Assembly (NCBI RefSeq): GCF_900156725.1
Contig: NZ_FTOI01000005.1
Span: 124,001-188,000, forward strand
Source of the DNA: Kaistella chaponensis
Lineage (GTDB): Bacteria > Bacteroidota > Bacteroidia > Flavobacteriales > Weeksellaceae
Length of the DNA: 64,000 nt
Direction of reading: 5' to 3'
Below are positions 1-7,717 of this stretch, one piece after another (positions within the stretch are counted from its first letter, which is position 1; the number at the start of each line of letters is the position of its first letter). The notes under the pieces are model-generated. The model made no database searches, was not told the origin of the DNA, and saw only the letters and a list, made by a program, of their open reading frames with translations. The translations under genes and the position numbers were made by a program.

Positions 1-223
1 TACCGTCGGAATCTGCATTAAAATACAAGATGCCGTCTTTAAAATCAGCATCGATCCAAACTTTTGATTGGCAACCTTTGATCAGGTTTGCATCGGTCTT
101 TTTTTCTGGCGAAAGACCTTCCAATTCTTTTCCTAAGTCGATAATGTATTCGTATTTCTGTTCCCAATCTTCAAGAAAGGCAAAGTCTTGCACGATTTCC
201 TGCTGTTTTTCTTTGAGGGTCAT
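1..223 (-). CDS. sufE: SufE family Fe-S cluster assembly sulfur acceptor (C-terminus cut by window edge)
   Basis: SufE accepts persulfide sulfur from the cysteine desulfurase SufS and passes it to the SufBCD scaffold in the cytoplasm. The reading frame starts at the ATG complementary to 221-223 (MTLKEKQQEIVQDF) and runs off the left edge after about 74 residues. The diagnostic stretch GCQSKVW lies at residues 50-56, with Cys51 as the expected acceptor cysteine; the preceding helix with LEDWEQKYEYIIDLG is also typical of the family. Only about half of the usual 140-residue protein is present, so the C-terminal half cannot be judged. No suf operon partner is visible; the upstream neighbour is a glycosyltransferase on the same strand. 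Confidence 0.85.
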   Translation of the reverse strand, partial: MTLKEKQQEIVQDFAFLEDWEQKYEYIIDLGKELEGLSPEKKTDANLIKGCQSKVWIDADFKDGILYFNADSDG

Positions 224-267
224 AGTAAAAAATCTTTGTACAAAGGTAAGAAATTCGATCTTAGGAT

Positions 268-1356
268 TTATGAAGGGATCTTGTGAAAGAGAGCGAGTAT
301 TTTTGGCTCTTCTTTTTCCCAGCAAAGGCATGTTGCAGCATTGTTTAAAGAATCTTTATAAAAAAGTTTTCCGTTCTGCAGCACTTTGTTTACTTTATCG
401 GCGAGTTCAGAATAATCTGCAATTTTTTCTCCAGATTCAAAAACGTCGACTACCTTTCGCATTTCGGGGAAATCGGATACCACAACAGGAACTCGACATT
501 GAATATAATCTGAGATTTTATTTGGCATGGAATAAAAATAACTCAGTCCGTTATTTTCTTCGATGCTTAAACCTACATCGGCTTTCGGCGTAATCGCTCT
601 TAATTTCTCGGGAGGTAATTTTCCTAAAAATTTTATTTTATGTGCTAAACCTAAACTTTCAGTTAAACGAAAATATTCTTCTTTTCTAGGGCCATCTCCT
701 GCAATCCAAAATTCTGCATTTTCAATAAATTTCATGGCAGGAATCATTTTATCTAAACCTCTGGAAGGATTTATAACGCCTTGATAAAGAATAATTTTTT
801 TTGAATTTGATTCTGTGTAGTCTTGTGGATTTACCGTTTTTCGTGGGAAGTTTTGTACTGCGACGGGTCTTTCAATACGGTAGGTTTCGTGAAACCAATC
901 GGCATAACTCTCACTTGCCGTCATCACATATTTCAGTTTAGGAACGATCCATTGTTCTAGGCGACGCCAAATTTTTTGTGTAAACCTTCCGTTGATTGCA
1001 GGCATTTCGGTGAAAATTTCATGGCTGTCATAAACAAGAGGAATATTTAATTTTTTCGAAATTAAATAGTTTGGCAAAAGCGTATCGAGATCATTGGAAA
1101 GCAGAATCGTATTTTTATCGGCTTTTTTAAGTAATTCCTGATAAAGCTTTCTCTGAAATTCTACATAAGCGAAGCGAAGAATTTTAGATTTTAAAATTAT
1201 TCGGGAAAATGGGTAATTCCTTTCCAGTGGAGGTAAACCGGCCCAATTATTTCCGAGAAGTTCTATTTCGTAACCGTTTTCAGATAATGTTTGGCAAACT
1301 TTTTCTACGCGTTGGTCTGTACCTAAATTATTGAATACACTTACTAAAATTTTCAT
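268..1356 (-). CDS. Glycosyltransferase family 4-like protein
   Basis: A 362-residue GT-B fold glycosyltransferase, probably transferring a sugar from a nucleotide-sugar to a cell-envelope glycan or lipid carrier; acceptor unknown. The N-terminus MKILVSVFNNLGTDQRVEKV is the usual start of this class. Residues around 110-135 (YDSHEIF...) and the C-terminal half with YQGVINPSRGLDKM, AGDGPRKEEY and the donor-site region PNKISDYIQCRVPVV match GT1/GT4 proteins. It begins with ATG at 1356 and ends 44 bp before the sufE start on the same strand, so the two may be cotranscribed. No signal peptide is seen. The family call is firm, but substrate specificity cannot be read from the sequence. Confidence 0.8.
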   Translation of the reverse strand: MKILVSVFNNLGTDQRVEKVCQTLSENGYEIELLGNNWAGLPPLERNYPFSRIILKSKILRFAYVEFQRKLYQELLKKADKNTILLSNDLDTLLPNYLISKKLNIPLVYDSHEIFTEMPAINGRFTQKIWRRLEQWIVPKLKYVMTASESYADWFHETYRIERPVAVQNFPRKTVNPQDYTESNSKKIILYQGVINPSRGLDKMIPAMKFIENAEFWIAGDGPRKEEYFRLTESLGLAHKIKFLGKLPPEKLRAITPKADVGLSIEENNGLSYFYSMPNKISDYIQCRVPVVVSDFPEMRKVVDVFESGEKIADYSELADKVNKVLQNGKLFYKDSLNNAATCLCWEKEEPKILALFHKIPS

Positions 1357-1365
1357 TTCCTAAAT

Positions 1366-1584
1366 TTACTTCTTTTTCACCAAATTGTAAATTTGAATAA
1401 AGCATAAAACGCCATTTGGAATAATAATTGGCCACAGATAATCACTGAAAATACCATAAAGAACAAATAAAATACACCCAATTAGGTTTACAATTCTCAA
1501 TGATTTAATGTCTTTCATTACAAAACTCAACACTACAAAGAAGGACGCGCCATAACCGACAAAGTCTGTGATTTCAGGACTCAT
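1366..1584 (-). CDS. Small membrane protein, YgjV/SemiSWEET-like
   Basis: A 72-residue protein starting at MSPEITDFVGYGAS, with three hydrophobic segments (roughly residues 8-24, 32-46 and 49-65) and a basic tail ending LVKKK. The layout of short helices and the terminal region PNGVLCFIQIYNLVKKK resembles YgjV-type inner-membrane proteins and more distantly the PQ-loop half-transporters. I chose the ATG at 1584; an upstream TTG at 1605 in the same frame would add seven residues but lies in the intergenic stretch before clpC. It ends 9 bp before the glycosyltransferase start, so the two form a likely operon. The biochemical function is not known. Confidence 0.6.
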   Translation of the reverse strand: MSPEITDFVGYGASFFVVLSFVMKDIKSLRIVNLIGCILFVLYGIFSDYLWPIIIPNGVLCFIQIYNLVKKK

Positions 1585-1680
1585 AGTAATTTTTTTGGGA
1601 AACAAACGTAATCATTTTGAACGAGATACTCAAATTTTTATCTGCCATAAAGTCATTTATTATTTTTGGTAAAGTATTTG

Positions 1681-1688
1681 TAACTTTG
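1681..1688 (+). promoter_or_regulatory. Bacteroidetes-type -7 element upstream of clpC
   Basis: TAACTTTG fits the TAnnTTTG consensus for the Bacteroidetes housekeeping sigma factor and lies 40 bp before the clpC ATG. I see no TTG at the right distance for a -33 element, so only the -7 half is supported. Confidence 0.4.
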
Positions 1689-1728
1689 ATATTATCATTA
1701 TAGATTTTTAATTTAAGAAACAAAATAT

Positions 1729-4251
1729 ATGGACCATAAATTTTCAAATGGTTTGGATCAAGTTTTCAAACACAGCAAAAATGAAGCAAGACGTCTGCAA
1801 AGTGAATTTCTGAATACCGAGCATTTTCTTTTGGGTATTATAAAATCAGAAAGTTCCGCAAAAGAAATCTTGAATACTCTGGGAGCAGATTTAACTCAAA
1901 TAAAAAGAAAAATCGAAACCTTAGCTGTAACCAGTTTAAACCCTTTCGCCGTAGAAAGTGAAAAAATCTCATTTACCAAAATGGCAGATCAAGCCATAAA
2001 ACGGTCTGAACTTGAATGCAGACAGTACAAAAGTACTGAAATTAATACCGTACATCTGTTGTTGGGAATTTTGTATAAATCAGAAGATCCTACCACCAAC
2101 ATTTTAAGCTCGTATGATATTGATTATGAAAGCGTAAGCAAATCATACCTAACGATTCTAAAAAACTCTGGGCAAAACCCGAAGATGAGTGCTTATGATG
2201 ACGATGAGGAAAGAGAAGAATTCGGACAAATGCGCAAACCCACGGGAAATCTCGGCACAGGGAAAAGCAAAACACCAACTTTGGATAATTTCGGACGTGA
2301 TCTAACTTCACTTGCACGAGATGGGAAGCTGGATCCTGTAATTGGCCGCGAAAAAGAAATCGAGCGGGTTTCCCAAATTTTATCAAGAAGAAAAAAGAAC
2401 AATCCTCTTCTAATCGGTGAACCGGGAGTTGGTAAATCGGCAATTGCTGAAGGTTTGGCGCTAAGAATTCAACAGAAAAAAGTATCGCGCGTTCTTTTCG
2501 GAAAACGAGTGATCACTTTAGATTTAGCAAGTTTGGTTGCCGGAACAAAATACCGCGGACAATTCGAGGAAAGAATGAAGGCAATCATGACCGAACTGGA
2601 AAAAAGCCGCGATGTTATCTTATTCATCGACGAGTTGCACACGATTGTAGGCGCTGGAAGTTCTACCGGAAGTTTAGATGCTTCCAATATGTTTAAACCA
2701 GCTTTAGCAAGAGGTGAAATTCAATGTATTGGTGCTACAACTTTAGACGAATACAGACAGTATATTGAGAAAGATGGAGCGTTGGAAAGACGTTTCCAAA
2801 AGGTCATGGTAGAACCGACTTCCGTGGAAGAAACGGTGCAGATTTTAAATCAAATTAAAGACAAATATGAAGATCACCACAACGTAACTTACACCCAAGA
2901 AGCGATCTTGGCTTGCGTAAACTTGACGTCGCGGTATATTACTGACCGATTTTTGCCCGATAAAGCGATTGATGCGATGGATGAAGCGGGATCTAGAGTG
3001 TACATTAAGAACATGAAAGTTCCGAGTGAAATCATCGAGTACGAAAAAAACATCGAAGAAATTAAAGAAGCCAAACAAAAAGCAGTTAAAGCGCAAGATT
3101 ATCTCGAGGCACGAAAACTGAAAGATGAAGAAGAAAGATTGCAGATCGAACTGAATCTCGCACAAGAAATTTGGGATAAAAATGTAAAAGAGAAGAAAGA
3201 AGAAGTCTCCGAAGAAAGTGTAGCAGAAGTAGTATCGATGATGAGCGGAATCCCAGTTACCAAAGTGGGGAAAAATGAGCTCGATAAACTCGCACAAATG
3301 GACGCAATGCTGAACGGAAAAGTAATCGGACAGGAAGATGCGGTGAAAAAAGTGGTGAAAGCCATTCAAAGAAACAGAGCCGGCTTGAAAGATCCGAACC
3401 GACCGATCGGTACCTTCATTTTCTTGGGAACAACCGGTGTCGGGAAAACCGAACTGGCGAAAGTGATGGCGAGAGAATTGTTCGATTCCGACGATGCCTT
3501 GATCAGAATCGACATGAGTGAATACATGGAAAAATTTGCAATCTCGCGATTAGTAGGTGCGCCTCCAGGATATGTTGGGTATGAAGAAGGAGGTCAGTTG
3601 ACAGAAGCTGTTCGTAGAAAACCTTATGCGGTAGTACTTTTAGATGAAATTGAAAAGGCACATCCAGATGTTTTCAATATTTTATTGCAAATTTTAGACG
3701 AAGGTTTTGTCACCGATTCATTAGGAAGAAAAATAGATTTTAGAAATACCATCATTATCTTAACTTCCAATATTGGTACGCGAGATTTAAAAGATTTCGG
3801 CGATGGCGTTGGTTTTGGAACAATTGCGAAAAAAACCAATACCGATGCACGAGCAAGAACTACGATTGAAAATGCGCTGAAAAAAGCTTTTGCGCCAGAA
3901 TTCTTAAATAGAATTGATGATATCGTCATCTTTAATAATTTAGAAAAAGATTCGATCTCGAAAATTATCGATTTGGAATTGGCGAAATTATACAAAAGAT
4001 TAGAAAAGCTCAATTTCAAAGTAGAAATGACAGATGAGGCCAAAGAATTCATCGGTGAAAAAGGTTGGGACAAAGATTTCGGAGCACGACCTCTGAAACG
4101 TGCGATCCAGAAATATATTGAGGATTTACTGGCAGAAATGTTGGTTAATAAACAATTGGTTGAAGGCGAAACCGTACTCTTGAAACTTAATGAAGCAAAA
4201 GATGCTCTAGAAGGAACAACTCCTTCAAAAGAGAAAACGAGCGCAAAATAA
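1729..4251 (+). CDS. clpC: ATP-dependent Clp protease ATP-binding subunit ClpC
   Basis: AAA+ unfoldase that feeds substrates to ClpP. The 840-residue protein has the full ClpC order: double Clp-N repeat (about 1-145), an acidic linker (about 155-190), AAA1 with Walker A GEPGVGKS at 230-237 and Walker B LFIDELHT, a UVR-like coiled middle segment containing KAQDYLEARKLKDEEERL (about 455-475), AAA2 with Walker A GTTGVGKT near 567-574 and Walker B LLDEIEKAHP, and the C-terminal D2-small domain. The UVR-like segment and short middle domain separate it from ClpB. It is alone on its strand, with a -7 element upstream and a strong terminator directly downstream. No CtsR or McsAB-type partner is visible here. 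Confidence 0.95.
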   Translation: MDHKFSNGLDQVFKHSKNEARRLQSEFLNTEHFLLGIIKSESSAKEILNTLGADLTQIKRKIETLAVTSLNPFAVESEKISFTKMADQAIKRSELECRQYKSTEINTVHLLLGILYKSEDPTTNILSSYDIDYESVSKSYLTILKNSGQNPKMSAYDDDEEREEFGQMRKPTGNLGTGKSKTPTLDNFGRDLTSLARDGKLDPVIGREKEIERVSQILSRRKKNNPLLIGEPGVGKSAIAEGLALRIQQKKVSRVLFGKRVITLDLASLVAGTKYRGQFEERMKAIMTELEKSRDVILFIDELHTIVGAGSSTGSLDASNMFKPALARGEIQCIGATTLDEYRQYIEKDGALERRFQKVMVEPTSVEETVQILNQIKDKYEDHHNVTYTQEAILACVNLTSRYITDRFLPDKAIDAMDEAGSRVYIKNMKVPSEIIEYEKNIEEIKEAKQKAVKAQDYLEARKLKDEEERLQIELNLAQEIWDKNVKEKKEEVSEESVAEVVSMMSGIPVTKVGKNELDKLAQMDAMLNGKVIGQEDAVKKVVKAIQRNRAGLKDPNRPIGTFIFLGTTGVGKTELAKVMARELFDSDDALIRIDMSEYMEKFAISRLVGAPPGYVGYEEGGQLTEAVRRKPYAVVLLDEIEKAHPDVFNILLQILDEGFVTDSLGRKIDFRNTIIILTSNIGTRDLKDFGDGVGFGTIAKKTNTDARARTTIENALKKAFAPEFLNRIDDIVIFNNLEKDSISKIIDLELAKLYKRLEKLNFKVEMTDEAKEFIGEKGWDKDFGARPLKRAIQKYIEDLLAEMLVNKQLVEGETVLLKLNEAKDALEGTTPSKEKTSAK

Positions 4252-4271
4252 AAAATAAACTTCTACAAAAG

Positions 4272-4305
4272 AAGCCTTGTCATTTTACTTGACAAGGCTT
4301 TTTTG
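4272..4305 (+). terminator. Rho-independent terminator of clpC
   Basis: An 11-bp perfect stem (AAGCCTTGTCA / TGACAAGGCTT) with a 7-nt loop is followed by a run of T, 20 bp after the clpC stop codon. Confidence 0.9.
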
Positions 4306-4360
4306 TTGATTATTAGTAAGGAAATCATCAAAATTTAATCGCTTATTGCAGCGATTATAA

Positions 4361-4390
4361 AAAAAGAACGCACCCAAAGAGATGCGTCCT
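4361..4390 (-). terminator. Rho-independent terminator of the TPR gene
   Basis: Read on the minus strand, AGGACGCA and TGCGTTCT form an 8-bp stem with one mismatch and a 10-nt loop, followed by a run of T. It lies 21 bp past the stop codon of the TPR gene, facing the clpC terminator. Confidence 0.75.
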
Positions 4391-4411
4391 AATCAAGATT
4401 GGTTTATCCTT

Positions 4412-5782
4412 TTATTTCTTTTTCGTTTTTACTTTTTCAGCCTCTTCTTTGATGAAAGGATATTTTTGCTTCATTCCTTCCAACAGGTTTGGATCGAGTT
4501 CTAAAGCAACTGCAAGAGCTTTTCGACCGTCTTTTTGATTGTTCAGATGAAAATAACAGTTGCTTAACTGATAGAATAATTCTGCGCGGTTGTGCATTTT
4601 TGTTGCTTTTTTTAAAGCTTCAACCGCACCTTCGTAATCACCAGTCACCATTAAAACTTCTGAATACGCATACCAATTGTAGAATCTTGAAGGTTCGAAA
4701 TCGACCACCATTTTTATACATGCTACACTTTCTTCAATATTACCAGAAGCGATATAGAGAAAAGCCAATCTTTTATGATACTCCAAGTTAATATTGTTGA
4801 GTAAAACCGCTTCCTTGGTAAAATGAATCGCTTCTTTTACGCTCCCCATTTCCTCATAAATATAAGATTGCTCTATCATCGAAAGATAAAACTGAGGATC
4901 ATCTCGCAGCGATTTCTGAAAGGCATTCAGCGCCAAAACGGGCTGTTTGTTTTCTTTGTAACACAAACCAATTTTGTAGAATGTAAAAGACTTGGTGTAT
5001 TCTAAAGCGAGCATTTCTTCGTACACTTCTACTGCTTTCAACCACTCTCCCATCGCTTCATAACACGCAGCTTTATTGGCATAAACTCCTACAGATTGCG
5101 AATTGATTGCCAAAAGATAATCAAAACCTTTGATGGCTTCTTCATAATTTTTGCGGTTGAAATAAAACTGTCCATACTCTAACCATCCCGTTTCGGAGAA
5201 GGAAAATTTATCGAGATAATCGTTTAGAAAATCAATAGCATCTTCGCCTCTGTGCAGCGAATTATAACAAACCATTATATTTTCTAGCGCATAATCATCG
5301 TTATGCTCAATACTTAAAGCAAGCTGATAATGTTTCAAAGCGGTAAATGGATCTTCCAAATTCACATATTCATCGGCCATGAAATTATGCAGAAAATTTT
5401 CTTCTTCCTCCAATTTCAAAGCAGCTTCGCAATATTCGATGGCTCTTCTCGGATTCCCAAGATTGGAGTAGTATTTTGCACAACATACCAAAAAATCGGT
5501 ACTTTCCATGGATGATTCTTTCAATTCATCCATAAGTTCTTTTGCAAGCGTATAGTTTTCGAGCTCTAAGAGAACTTCGAATTTCTTAATTTTTATTTCC
5601 AGGGAGTCTGGGTGAAGATTCAGGGCATATCTTACTGCAGTCTCCGCAAAAGAGATGTCGCCCATTTCGAGATAATAAATAATGATGTCCTCATATTCTT
5701 CGGTGTCGAAGTAGAGTTCCTCACTATTTTCTATCATTTCTTCGAACTTTGTTACGAGTTCATTCTCAAAAAATTCTTCCAA
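4412..5782 (-). CDS. Tetratricopeptide repeat protein
   Basis: A 456-residue, mostly helical protein built of successive TPR units. Characteristic repeat fragments include NPRRAIEYCEAALKLE, DPFTALKHYQLALSIE, NYEEAIKGFDYLLAIN, EWLKAVEVYEEML and DYEGAVEALKKATKM. There is no signal peptide or membrane segment, so a cytoplasmic scaffold role is likely; the partner is unknown. The frame opens with TTG at 5782 (MEEFFENELVTKFEEM), because no ATG exists between the upstream in-frame stop and Met16. The acidic N-terminal segment before Met16 looks like real protein, so I favour TTG; the alternative is ATG at 5737. It is separated by about 100 bp from glmM on the same strand, and ends at its own terminator. 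Confidence 0.8.
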   Translation of the reverse strand: MEEFFENELVTKFEEMIENSEELYFDTEEYEDIIIYYLEMGDISFAETAVRYALNLHPDSLEIKIKKFEVLLELENYTLAKELMDELKESSMESTDFLVCCAKYYSNLGNPRRAIEYCEAALKLEEEENFLHNFMADEYVNLEDPFTALKHYQLALSIEHNDDYALENIMVCYNSLHRGEDAIDFLNDYLDKFSFSETGWLEYGQFYFNRKNYEEAIKGFDYLLAINSQSVGVYANKAACYEAMGEWLKAVEVYEEMLALEYTKSFTFYKIGLCYKENKQPVLALNAFQKSLRDDPQFYLSMIEQSYIYEEMGSVKEAIHFTKEAVLLNNINLEYHKRLAFLYIASGNIEESVACIKMVVDFEPSRFYNWYAYSEVLMVTGDYEGAVEALKKATKMHNRAELFYQLSNCYFHLNNQKDGRKALAVALELDPNLLEGMKQKYPFIKEEAEKVKTKKK

Positions 5783-5881
5783 TATATTTTCTCAATCTTC
5801 TTTACAAAGTATGAAATTATCTTACAGACTTCGTAAAAAACTATTTTAATTAAACTTGACTAAAATTAATAAAAATCTGAA

Positions 5882-7264
5882 TTAAATCAAACTTTTTATT
5901 TTCTCGATCATCTGATCTCCCAAATGATCAGCTTCTTCCTGTGAAAAAGCTTCGGTATAAATTCTGATAATCGGTTCTGTATTCGATTTTCTTAGGTGAA
6001 CCCAGTTCTTTTCAAAATCAATTTTCACGCCATCAACAGTGGAAACCTCTTCATTTTGATACTCTTTTTGCATTTTAGTTAAAAGTGAATCCACATCGAT
6101 ATCCGGAGTAAGTTCAATTTTTTTCTTACCCATAAAATAACTTGGATACGTTGCGCGAAGTTCAGAAACGGTTTTGTTTTCTTTTGCTAAATGCGTCAAA
6201 AATAAAGCTACACCAACTAAAGAATCACGGCCATAATGAAGATCTGGATAAATAATTCCGCCATTTCCTTCGCCACCAATTACGGCGTTTTTTTCTTTCA
6301 TTAAAGTTACCACATTCACTTCGCCAACTGCACTCGCAAAATATTCTGAACCATGGCTCTTCGCTACATCACGCAATGCACGACTCGAAGAAAGGTTAGA
6401 AACGGCAACTCCTTTTTTATTTTTCAACAGATAATCTGCAACGGCAACCAACGTATATTCTTCGCCGAAAAGTTCTCCGTTTTCATCAACTAAAGCCAAT
6501 CGATCCACATCGGGATCAACTACGATTCCAACATCTGCTTTCTCGGTTTTCATAAGTTCGCAAATATCTCCCAAATGCTCCTTCAAAGGCTCTGGATTGT
6601 GAGGAAAATGTCCATTGGGTTCGCAATATAATTTCACTACTTCACAACCTAATTGTTCTAGTAACTGCGGAATTGCAATTCCACCTGTAGAATTCACGGC
6701 ATCCACAACGACTTTAAATTTTTTCGCTTTAATGGCTTCTGCATCTACCATTGGCAAATCCAGGATCTGTTGAATATGAATATCGAAAGCATCGTCTCGG
6801 GTTTCATATTTTCCTAATTCATCAACTTCAGCGTAATCGAAATCTTCACTTTCTGCTAAAGCCAAAACTTCTGCGCCATTTTCACCGGTAATAAATTCAC
6901 CTTTTTCGTTCAATAATTTCAACGCATTCCACTGTTTTGGATTGTGGGAAGCGGTGAGAATAATTCCACCATCTGCTTTAAGTTCCGGCACCATTATTTC
7001 TACGGTTGGAGTTGTAGAAAGTCCGAGATCAACGACATGAATTCCTAAACCTTGCAAAGTTGCAGTCACCAAAGAATTAACCATCAAACCTGAAATTCTG
7101 GCGTCGCGACCGACAACAAGTGTCAAATCTTTTTTATTTTTATTGTTCTGAAGCCAGGTTCCAAAAGCGGAAGCAAATTTCACCACATCGAGTGGCGTTA
7201 GATTTTCATCGGCTTTCCCACCGATTGTTCCGCGAATTCCAGAGATACTTTTAATTAAAGACAT
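5882..7264 (-). CDS. glmM: Phosphoglucosamine mutase (phosphohexomutase family)
   Basis: Interconverts glucosamine-6-phosphate and glucosamine-1-phosphate for UDP-GlcNAc, peptidoglycan and LPS synthesis in the cytoplasm. The 460-residue protein has the phosphoserine loop TASHNPKQWNALK, the metal-binding loop DPDVDRLALVDENGE, the sugar-binding loop GEGNGGIIYP, and a C-terminal phosphate-binding segment RKSNTEPIIRIYTEA. The ISGIRGTIGG start is typical of GlmM and ManB-like enzymes. In Bacteroidetes this branch is usually annotated glmM; a phosphomannomutase or dual activity cannot be ruled out. It starts at ATG 7264 and sits between the TPR gene and the feo cluster, all on the minus strand, with its own candidate -7 element. 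Confidence 0.85.
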   Translation of the reverse strand: MSLIKSISGIRGTIGGKADENLTPLDVVKFASAFGTWLQNNKNKKDLTLVVGRDARISGLMVNSLVTATLQGLGIHVVDLGLSTTPTVEIMVPELKADGGIILTASHNPKQWNALKLLNEKGEFITGENGAEVLALAESEDFDYAEVDELGKYETRDDAFDIHIQQILDLPMVDAEAIKAKKFKVVVDAVNSTGGIAIPQLLEQLGCEVVKLYCEPNGHFPHNPEPLKEHLGDICELMKTEKADVGIVVDPDVDRLALVDENGELFGEEYTLVAVADYLLKNKKGVAVSNLSSSRALRDVAKSHGSEYFASAVGEVNVVTLMKEKNAVIGGEGNGGIIYPDLHYGRDSLVGVALFLTHLAKENKTVSELRATYPSYFMGKKKIELTPDIDVDSLLTKMQKEYQNEEVSTVDGVKIDFEKNWVHLRKSNTEPIIRIYTEAFSQEEADHLGDQMIEKIKSLI

Positions 7265-7294
7265 AAAATATTTTTATTAAATAAGTTGGTTTTG

Positions 7295-7302
7295 CAAAAA
7301 TA
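7295..7302 (-). promoter_or_regulatory. Candidate -7 element for glmM
   Basis: On the minus strand TATTTTTG fits TAnnTTTG, 30 bp upstream of the glmM ATG. No convincing -33 TTG was found at standard spacing. Confidence 0.35.
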
Positions 7303-7366
7303 CGGAAATTACAACAGATTTCTGTTTTCAAAAAACAGATTCAGCGAGCGGTTTCTATAAGTAGCC

Positions 7367-7516
7367 TCAAGAACATCCGCAATCCTTATCACAACTCGAA
7401 TCATTTTTCTTAAATTTTTTCAAAGAAAGATTTTTGCGAATGATTTTATAAAGAAAATATCCTGCAAAAATAAAGACGAGTACAATGAAAATGTATTGGA
7501 TGGTTAAAGAATTCAT
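7367..7516 (-). CDS. FeoB-associated Cys-rich membrane peptide (second copy)
   Basis: A 49-residue peptide that is easily missed by length cut-offs. It begins MNSLTIQYIFIVLVFIFAG, has one transmembrane helix (about residues 6-24), a basic linker (KIIRKN...KKFKK) and a C-terminal cluster CDKDCGCS with three cysteines. This layout matches the short FeoB-associated Cys-rich membrane proteins encoded beside feoB. It lies 51 bp downstream of an equally long paralogue; the two share MxxSLxIQY, FAGYxLxKII and CDxxCG. The cysteines could bind ferrous iron delivered through FeoB, but this is inference. It appears to be the last gene of the feoAB operon. Confidence 0.75.
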   Translation of the reverse strand: MNSLTIQYIFIVLVFIFAGYFLYKIIRKNLSLKKFKKNDSSCDKDCGCS

Positions 7517-7567
7517 AATGTTTGATCTAAGAAAATTCAACTTGCTAAAACATTAAAAAGTTGTTGG

Positions 7568-7717
7568 TCAATGTCCACATTCTCGATCGCAACCAAATTC
7601 TCCTTTCTTTGGTTTTTTGGAAGAGAAATTTCTAGCGATGATTTTAAGTAGAGAATACCCCGCAAACAGAACAATTACTGCAATAATAAAATACTGAATC
7701 ATCAGAGAATTCCCCAT
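7568..7717 (-). CDS. FeoB-associated Cys-rich membrane peptide (first copy)
   Basis: A 49-residue peptide starting MGNSLMIQYFIIAVIVLFAG, with one transmembrane helix, a basic linker (NFSSKKPKKGE) and the C-terminal motif CDRECGH. Its ATG (7717-7715) shares one base with the feoB stop codon (7719-7717), giving TAATG, a typical translational-coupling junction; this decides the start over an in-frame codon 78 bp upstream that lies inside feoB. Family knowledge ties such peptides to FeoB-mediated ferrous iron uptake. Compared with its downstream paralogue it has two rather than three C-terminal cysteines and ends in His. Confidence 0.8.
   Translation of the reverse strand: MGNSLMIQYFIIAVIVLFAGYSLLKIIARNFSSKKPKKGEFGCDRECGH

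Noticed and set aside
7315-7345. CTGTTTT...AAAACAG hairpin as terminator of the feo operon
   Set aside because: The stem is short and weak and no T-run follows on the minus strand.
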